Shown here: positions 58,795 through 64,000 of the stretch, one piece after another
Layout of the letters: each line of letters starts with the position of its first letter
Numbering within the stretch: position 1 is the first letter of the stretch
From: Jeotgalibacillus aurantiacus
Lineage (GTDB): Bacteria; Bacillota; Bacilli; Bacillales; Jeotgalibacillaceae
Direction: 5' to 3'
Assembly (NCBI RefSeq): GCF_020595125.1
Contig: NZ_JACNMS010000001.1
Coordinates: 868,001 to 932,000, forward strand
Length of the DNA stretch: 64,000 nucleotides
Translations under genes and position numbers: made by a program
The notes under the pieces: generated by a model
The model's input: the letters and a program-made list of their open reading frames with translations, nothing else
Database searches by the model: none
What the model was told of the DNA's origin: nothing

Positions 58795-60375
58795 ATGAGA
58801 GAAATAATAATTTATATGGTCATCTATTTAATTCCGGCTGGTATTTTATTGTACATGGCCGCAGATATCTTCTGGCGTAACACCCGCCGGATTGAACACC
58901 GTTTATTAAGTGCGTATATTGCCTGTTACGCGATTTTATTTCTGTCGGAATTTATCCGTCAGCAGGTTGATATCTCCTATAGCCCCATCATCATCACCTA
59001 CGTTTTTGGAAATGCCGGTTTGCTGATTTTATGCTTTTCCATGCACTTCATTTTTAAAGTAACACCGCTTCATCAAAAGATTCCTGCCCTGCTTTATCCA
59101 TGGATTTTTTATCTTCCAGGTCTTCCTGTTCTTTTATCCATCGTATTTCAGACCAACTTTACAAACAGCGATACGTTTGAACAAAACGGAATGTTTATTT
59201 ATCCCGAATTTAACAACGCTTATCTTGCCACGCTGACCATGGGAAATGTTTTTCACCTGCTGATTATCCTAATGTTGATTTCCGTTCAGAGAAAATTGAA
59301 GGTAGATGCTCAGAAGCGGATTTTGAAGCTGCTTTCGATCATTGCGAGCATTGTTCTTTTTTGGGATATCATCTTCGGCTATTTCGATTTCAGAGGCCTG
59401 ATCCCACCTTATCCGTATATTTACGGCGGGATGATCTGGGCGCTTGCTCTCAGTATAGGGATGCGGAAGTTTGATTTTCTGGCTTCCTACCACAAGCGTT
59501 TTTCAACATTGTATACGCTGAATCCGGCTGCTATTATGCTCATTGACCGGAATTTTGAAGTGGAGAGTGCCAATCCTGCGGCGAAAAAACTGATGGGACT
59601 GCAGCGGATTAAAGCCACACCCTTTGCGGATTATCTCCCTGAAAAGCGGATGGATGATTCTCTGAAACGATTTGCGCAGGCGTTTGAATCCGGAACGCGT
59701 TTTACTGATTTTGAAACGAAAATCGTCAATGCTGACGGGAATGAAAAGTATGTGGTGATGGATGGCGATTTCATTTATATTGATCAGCGTGTGTATCTGA
59801 TGCTGATTATCCGCGACGTTCATTCTTATAAGGAAGCTGAGCAGACGATCCGTTTTCTCGCCTATCACGATCCGCTTACGAAACTTTCTAACCGCCGTTC
59901 GTTTTATGAAATGGCAGCCACAGAGCTTGAATTAAAAGAAAATCGTGCATTTTTGATTCTTGATCTGGATGGTTTTAAAGGGGTTAATGATACGTACGGG
60001 CATCAGACAGGCGATGATTTCCTTATTCATGTAGGCCGGCTGTTCGAAAGTGTTGTGGGTGAAAAAGGGCTCGCAGCGCGGGTTGGCGGGGATGAGTTTT
60101 ACGCGTTTTTGACTTATGTGGATGATGAGGATCTGCATCATCAGCTGCGATTGATGCGGCGTGTGTTTAATGAAGAGCCGCTTGAGCTTGGGGAGGTATT
60201 CCTTCCGATCCGTTTCAGCCTTGGTGTCAGCCGGTTCCCGGTAGATGCTCAGGATGTGGAAACGCTGATTCATAAAGCGGATCAGGCGATGTATTCCGTG
60301 AAAAATGCGGAAAAAAATGATTATGCGTTATGGGAGGAGCCTTCTAAACGAAGGGTTCGGACTGGAAAAGATTGA
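58795..60375 (+). CDS. Membrane diguanylate cyclase with 7TM-type sensor, PAS and GGDEF
   Basis: 526 residues. The first 205 residues hold six or seven membrane helices of the histidine-kinase N-terminal 7TM sensor type. A PAS domain follows at about 230-335 (NPAAIMLIDRNFEVESANPAAKKLMG). The GGDEF domain begins with HDPLTKLSNRRSF and has the active-site RVGGDEF near 425. The RxxD inhibitory site five residues upstream is absent (GEKGLAA), so product inhibition is not expected. It should make cyclic di-GMP in response to a membrane or light/redox signal. AGGAG lies ahead of the ATG. Confidence 0.92.
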   Translation: MREIIIYMVIYLIPAGILLYMAADIFWRNTRRIEHRLLSAYIACYAILFLSEFIRQQVDISYSPIIITYVFGNAGLLILCFSMHFIFKVTPLHQKIPALLYPWIFYLPGLPVLLSIVFQTNFTNSDTFEQNGMFIYPEFNNAYLATLTMGNVFHLLIILMLISVQRKLKVDAQKRILKLLSIIASIVLFWDIIFGYFDFRGLIPPYPYIYGGMIWALALSIGMRKFDFLASYHKRFSTLYTLNPAAIMLIDRNFEVESANPAAKKLMGLQRIKATPFADYLPEKRMDDSLKRFAQAFESGTRFTDFETKIVNADGNEKYVVMDGDFIYIDQRVYLMLIIRDVHSYKEAEQTIRFLAYHDPLTKLSNRRSFYEMAATELELKENRAFLILDLDGFKGVNDTYGHQTGDDFLIHVGRLFESVVGEKGLAARVGGDEFYAFLTYVDDEDLHHQLRLMRRVFNEEPLELGEVFLPIRFSLGVSRFPVDAQDVETLIHKADQAMYSVKNAEKNDYALWEEPSKRRVRTGKD

Positions 60376-60381
60376 TGTTGG

Positions 60382-60412
60382 CAGACTTCGCGGAGTGCGG
60401 AGTCTGTTTTTT
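60382..60412 (+). terminator. Terminator of the diguanylate cyclase gene
   Basis: CAGACTTCGC pairs with GCGGAGTCTG (one G-U) around GGAGT, followed by six T. Confidence 0.85.
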
Positions 60413-60432
60413 GTTGGAGGCGCGGGCGGCGG

Positions 60433-60540
60433 TCGACAGCTTTTTGGTTGGTATCGACAGAATTGGGTTGTGTATCGACGTTTTGTTTCTGGCTTTCGAC
60501 AGTAAGGCGGTGGCTAGTCACATTTTCAGCTGCTTCAGGG
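60433..60540 (-). repeat. 21-nt-period array, TCGAC family
   Basis: TCGAC begins at 60433, 60454, 60475 and 60496, exactly 21 nt apart, with decayed units (GTCAC at 60517) after. Weaker, out-of-phase TCGAC/TCGAT motifs continue to about 60690. It lies between convergent genes (cyclase and glycerophosphodiesterase). A minus-strand frame shows valine every seventh residue (TSHRLTV-ESQKQNV-DTQPNSV-DTNQKAV). Confidence 0.7.
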
Positions 60541-60710
60541 ACACTAACGACATCCTTGCCCTTGCTAACACCAGAAACTTCACCGCTTTCAACAGATTCG
60601 CGAACCCGATCGACATTTCTAAAGCCGCTTACGCTTTCGATCGCCCCACCGACCCCATCAACGAAAAAGACCCGATCCACAAACCGGACCAGGTCTTCTC
60701 CATAACAAAA

Positions 60711-61445
60711 CTATTCTACTGACACAGCCGCCAGTTCTTTGCGCAGACGCGACGGGGCGTCGGTAAAGAGTGAGTCCACGTCTGAAAGGGCGATGCCTTC
60801 AAGGTCTTCTGGCTCATTGACCGTATAAAGCCGGATCGGCAGACCTGATGCGGCTGCGCGGGCGGCTTCTGCAGTGCGCATGAAGTCCGGTCGGGCGTGA
60901 ATGGCGTCAGCGCCGAGTCGACGGGCCATTTTGACCACACCGTCCACGTTATCCCAGACAAGAACCGCAATCGATACTGCGTGATCAAGCTCACGGATTC
61001 GGCGGAGCGTGTCAGGGTTGAAGGAAGACAGGATGACGCGCTCCTCCAGCCCGTGACGCTCTACCGCATCAAGGACAGCCTGCTCGATACCCGGATATGG
61101 CTCCACGTCGGTTTTCAGCTCAATGTTTAAGGTTAATTTTGTTTTGGCAATCCATTTTAAGACTTCCTCTAAAAGCGGGATGGTCTCTCCGGCGCAGGCT
61201 TCATTGTACCAGCTGCCGGCGTCGAGCTTTTTCAGCTCCATCACAGTGAGGTCCTTTACTGCACCTGTGCCGTTTGTGGTACGATCAACGGTTTCATCAT
61301 GAATGACTACGGCTTCTCCGTCTTTTGAAAGCTGTACATCGATTTCAATGCCGTCTGCTTTTTCACGGACGGCCTGTCTGAAAGCGGCCATCGTATTTTC
61401 CGGACACATGGTGCTGGCGCCGCGGTGGGCGTAAAGGTTCGTCAT
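60711..61445 (-). CDS. Glycerophosphodiester phosphodiesterase
   Basis: 244 residues. GDPD fold: AHRGASTMCPENTMAAF with the catalytic histidine, EIDVQLSKDGEAVVIHDETVDRTTNG with metal-binding residues, and LNIELK. No signal peptide, so it acts inside the cell on imported glycerophosphodiesters, yielding glycerol-3-phosphate. Last gene of the leftward ugp operon, 18 nt after ugpB, with GGGAGG before the ATG. Confidence 0.95.
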   Translation of the reverse strand: MTNLYAHRGASTMCPENTMAAFRQAVREKADGIEIDVQLSKDGEAVVIHDETVDRTTNGTGAVKDLTVMELKKLDAGSWYNEACAGETIPLLEEVLKWIAKTKLTLNIELKTDVEPYPGIEQAVLDAVERHGLEERVILSSFNPDTLRRIRELDHAVSIAVLVWDNVDGVVKMARRLGADAIHARPDFMRTAEAARAAASGLPIRLYTVNEPEDLEGIALSDVDSLFTDAPSRLRKELAAVSVE

Positions 61446-61463
61446 GAAGGTTCCTCCCTGAGT

Positions 61464-62804
61464 TCAGTTTCCTGATTTCGCTGCGTCTACTTCAAGCGCG
61501 CGGTTTGTTTCTTCTACTGCCTGATCAAGTGCTTCCTGTGGATCTGCTCCCTGATAAAGGCTTTCCATTGCATTGACAACACGTTGTCTTGCTTCAGGGA
61601 AGACAGAGATCAGCGCGCCGCCTGTTGCTGCGTTCGCCTGTGTTTCTTTTAGCTGATCAACGGTTACCTTCAGCTGAGGATACTGCTCCCACTGGTCTTT
61701 TACAATTTGCTCTTCATAAGCTGCCGGGTTGATTGCAAAGTAGCCTGTGTCCACGTGCCATTGTGCCTGTGCTTCAGCAGATGATGCGTACTTCATGAAT
61801 TCCCAAGCACCCTGCTTCTGTTCAGCCGGGATATCGTCAGCCATCCAAAGGGATGCACCACCGATAATAACCCCGTTACGCTCTGCATCTTCCGGTACTG
61901 GCAGGTAACCAACACCCACTTCAAATGGTGCGTTGTCGATCATCCCTTTTACACCTGCAGAAGAGTCAAGAATCATCGCTGTTGCACCTGACTGGAATGC
62001 TGCACGCATATCATCCCAGTTCTGGCCTGAGTTATAGTACGTACCTTCATCATACATCTCTTTGATCAGGTTGAATACGTTCAGTCCTTCTTCTCCGTTA
62101 AAAACAGCTTCTGTTGCCTGACCTGCACGTCCGTTTTCTTCATTGACGAACAGTCCGCCCTGAGCAGCGACCATTTCTTCAAAGAACCAGCCATAGTTCA
62201 GGATCGAGAAGCCTTTTTGTGTATCCGTCGTCAGTGCTTCTGCAGCCTCTTTTAGCTCGCTGTAAGTCATTGGTGCTTTCTCTGGATCAAGTCCTGCTGC
62301 TTCAAATGCGTCCTTGTTGTAAATGAGGACTGGTGTTGATGAGTTAAATGGCATTGAATATTGAACGCCGTCTACACTGTAATAGTTTGTGATATTTTCT
62401 TCCCAGATTGATGTATCAAAGCCTTCTTCATCAATAAAATCCTGAACCGGCTGGATATGACCGGAGTCGATCATGAATTTTGTACCCACTTCAAATACCT
62501 GCATCATCGCTGGAGATTCGTCTGTGCCGGCAACTGTGTTCAGCTTTGTCAGTGCTTCCTCGTACGTTCCCTGGAATACTGGCTCAACCTCATACTCATC
62601 CTGAGACGCGTTGAAATCATCCACAAGTGTGTTCAGCGCTGTTTCAAGCTCTCCGCTCATCGCGTGCCAGAATACAACCTCTGTTTTACCTTCTTCTGTA
62701 GTGGAAGCCGTTGCATCTGTTGTCTGTACTGATTCTTCTGTTTCACCAGAACATGCTGCCAAAAGAAGTGCCATTGCCGTTGAACCGATCCAAAGCTTTT
62801 TCAT
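61464..62804 (-). CDS. ugpB: Glycerol-3-phosphate ABC transporter substrate-binding lipoprotein
   Basis: 446 residues. Signal with lipobox LLLAACSGETEE (lipidated cysteine at 18). Family 1 binding protein: TEVVFWHAMSGELETALNTL at the start of the mature domain, then GVQYSMPFNSSTPVLIYNKDAF. UgpB-type from these motifs and from the ugpA/ugpE/GDPD neighbours. AAGGAGG upstream. Delivers glycerol-3-phosphate or its diesters to the permeases. Confidence 0.93.
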   Translation of the reverse strand: MKKLWIGSTAMALLLAACSGETEESVQTTDATASTTEEGKTEVVFWHAMSGELETALNTLVDDFNASQDEYEVEPVFQGTYEEALTKLNTVAGTDESPAMMQVFEVGTKFMIDSGHIQPVQDFIDEEGFDTSIWEENITNYYSVDGVQYSMPFNSSTPVLIYNKDAFEAAGLDPEKAPMTYSELKEAAEALTTDTQKGFSILNYGWFFEEMVAAQGGLFVNEENGRAGQATEAVFNGEEGLNVFNLIKEMYDEGTYYNSGQNWDDMRAAFQSGATAMILDSSAGVKGMIDNAPFEVGVGYLPVPEDAERNGVIIGGASLWMADDIPAEQKQGAWEFMKYASSAEAQAQWHVDTGYFAINPAAYEEQIVKDQWEQYPQLKVTVDQLKETQANAATGGALISVFPEARQRVVNAMESLYQGADPQEALDQAVEETNRALEVDAAKSGN

Positions 62805-62818
62805 TGATTGTTTCCTCC

Positions 62819-63631
62819 TTATTTTAGCGCCCCTTGTGTGAGGCCTTCCTGAAGTCGTTTTTGTCCTGCAAATAAGAGAATTAACGTTGGTAAGATGACC
62901 ATGACCACACCCGCCATGACAACGCCCCAGTCACTTGCAATTTCCTGGGTCTGCATCTGCTTCAGACCGATTTGAACGGTCCGGTTTGCTTCATTGTTCG
63001 TCACAAGAAGCGGCCATAAATACATATTCCATGCGGTTAAAAAGCTGTAAATCGCTAAGGTTGTGATCGTCGTTTTTGCAACTGGCAGTACGACGCCTGT
63101 GAAAAAGCGCAGCTTGCTGATTCCGGCGATCTGTGACGCTTCATACAGCTCCTTTGGAATCGTCTTGAACTGCTGTCTGAGTAAAAACGTCCCAAAGGCC
63201 ATCGCAAAAAACGGAATCGTCAGCCCTGCGTAGCTGTTGAGCCAGCCAAGCGACTGTACGGTCTGGAAGTTTGGTACCATTGTTGCTTCCCACGGAATCA
63301 TCATCGTGGAAATAAACAGATAGAAAATCCATTCGCGCCCTTTAAATTCAATAAATACAAACGCAAACGCGGCTAGACTGCATAACACGAGCTGTCCGAC
63401 CATGATCAGCACCGAAACAACGAGACTGTTCCATAAATACGTCAGAAGCGGCACCCGCTCAAAAGCGGAAAAATAATTGGCGAGTGAAAAGCTTTCCGGC
63501 CATAAAGAGCCCTGCAGCACTTCCCCACCCTGCATAAAGCTTATTAAAAAGGCGTAAAGAATCGGGAACACCATCACAAGTCCGGAGACGGTGAGCGCCA
63601 TATAAAGTAAAACCTTTTTTCCCATGCTCAC
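62819..63631 (-). CDS. ugpE: Glycerol-3-phosphate ABC transporter permease UgpE
   Basis: 270 residues with six membrane helices. The cytoplasmic EAA loop reads ELYEASQIAGISKLRFFTGVVLPVAK. Family 1 (carbohydrate-type) permease. Ends 14 nt before ugpB; starts 4 nt inside the end of ugpA. No ATP-binding subunit (UgpC) is in view; a shared MsmX-type ATPase is possible. Confidence 0.93.
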   Translation of the reverse strand: MSMGKKVLLYMALTVSGLVMVFPILYAFLISFMQGGEVLQGSLWPESFSLANYFSAFERVPLLTYLWNSLVVSVLIMVGQLVLCSLAAFAFVFIEFKGREWIFYLFISTMMIPWEATMVPNFQTVQSLGWLNSYAGLTIPFFAMAFGTFLLRQQFKTIPKELYEASQIAGISKLRFFTGVVLPVAKTTITTLAIYSFLTAWNMYLWPLLVTNNEANRTVQIGLKQMQTQEIASDWGVVMAGVVMVILPTLILLFAGQKRLQEGLTQGALK

Positions 63632-64000
63632 TGATAGTGCACCTTCCTTTCACCGATTTTGAATTGAAGCACCGTGACAACCAGTACCGCCACAAACAAC
63701 AGCACAGCCTGCGCACTTGCAGATCCTACGTTGTAGTTAATAAAAGCGTCTTTGTAAATGGAATACACAATGACATTCGTAGATTCCATCGGACCGCCTT
63801 TTGTTAACAGATCAATCTGTCCAAACGTCTGAAATGCGTTGATCAGCGATACGGTCGTGACGAAAAATAGCGTTGGTGACAGCATCGGCAACGTAATTTT
63901 ACGAAGCTTGTAAGACTCGCTTACCCCCGCAATCCGTGCGCTTTCATATAAGGACTGATCAATATTCTGCAGCCCGCCAAGAAGGATGAGAAACGCAAAG
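63628..64000 (-). CDS. ugpA: Glycerol-3-phosphate ABC transporter permease UgpA, N-terminal part outside the window
   Basis: Only the C-terminal 123 residues are inside. The EAA loop LYESARIAGVSESYKLRKIT, the helix FFVTTVSLINAFQTF and FGQIDLLTKGGPMESTNV identify the UgpA-type permease. It overlaps ugpE by 4 nt. Confidence 0.92.
   Translation of the reverse strand, partial: FAFLILLGGLQNIDQSLYESARIAGVSESYKLRKITLPMLSPTLFFVTTVSLINAFQTFGQIDLLTKGGPMESTNVIVYSIYKDAFINYNVGSASAQAVLLFVAVLVVTVLQFKIGERKVHYQ

Overview
The window looks like chromosome of a low-GC Gram-positive of the order Bacillales (Bacillaceae/Planococcaceae-like). The signs are strong AGGAGG ribosome binding sites with frequent GTG/TTG starts, CcpA-type cre sites, a NAD operon ordered nadB-nadC-nadA, phenylalanine dehydrogenase, an ohrA/ohrR pair, a YfkO-type nitroreductase and the RlmH rRNA methyltransferase. 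No rRNA, tRNA or CRISPR array was seen.

Layout. 0-4.5 kb: aromatic amino acid catabolism. A leftward operon (hpd, an unknown barrel-like protein, fumarylacetoacetase) lies beside rightward phenylalanine dehydrogenase, with cre sites on both. 5.6-9 kb: NAD de novo operon, with an abnormal nadB start. 9-25 kb: mixed housekeeping and orphan genes: a family 2 glycosyltransferase, a heptad-repeat coiled coil, a tRNA-dihydrouridine synthase, a RadD-like helicase, a small kinase, a secreted phospholipase-D-like protein, a second-type hisS behind a histidine leader peptide and attenuator, two tandem paralogues and msrA. Gaps here are filled by intergenic arrays with an exact or near-exact 21-nt period and by short tag sequences.

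25-45 kb: an AT-rich accessory island with no such arrays. It holds a MazG-like/HNH pair, a complete type I restriction-modification system (hsdM-hsdS-hsdR), a C5 cytosine methyltransferase convergent with a coupled pair (an unusual ATPase with two GHKL domains and a receiver-like protein), then CPBP protease, TetR and Fic genes, ending exactly at the 3' end of rlmH. Two decayed copies of the rlmH 3' end (35.2 kb and 42.3 kb) divide the island into modules. This is the arrangement expected of stacked SCC-like insertions at rlmH.

45-64 kb: stress and metabolism. It contains a zincin-like protease, nitroreductase, a foreign-looking orphan, a SUKH protein, membrane proteins, ohrA/ohrR, Nudix, and a saccharopine-dehydrogenase-like protein. 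It continues with a probable zinc-sparing operon (folE2-dcd-COG0523 GTPase), a DASH-type photolyase/cryptochrome, a diguanylate cyclase, and a glycerol-3-phosphate uptake operon (ugpA-ugpE-ugpB-GDPD) cut by the window end.

The best candidates for something undescribed are the dual-GHKL/receiver/C5-methyltransferase module, the rlmH insertion stack, the histidine leader attenuator in a Gram-positive, and the families of 21-nt-period intergenic arrays. All calls are from reading the sequence; no database search was run.
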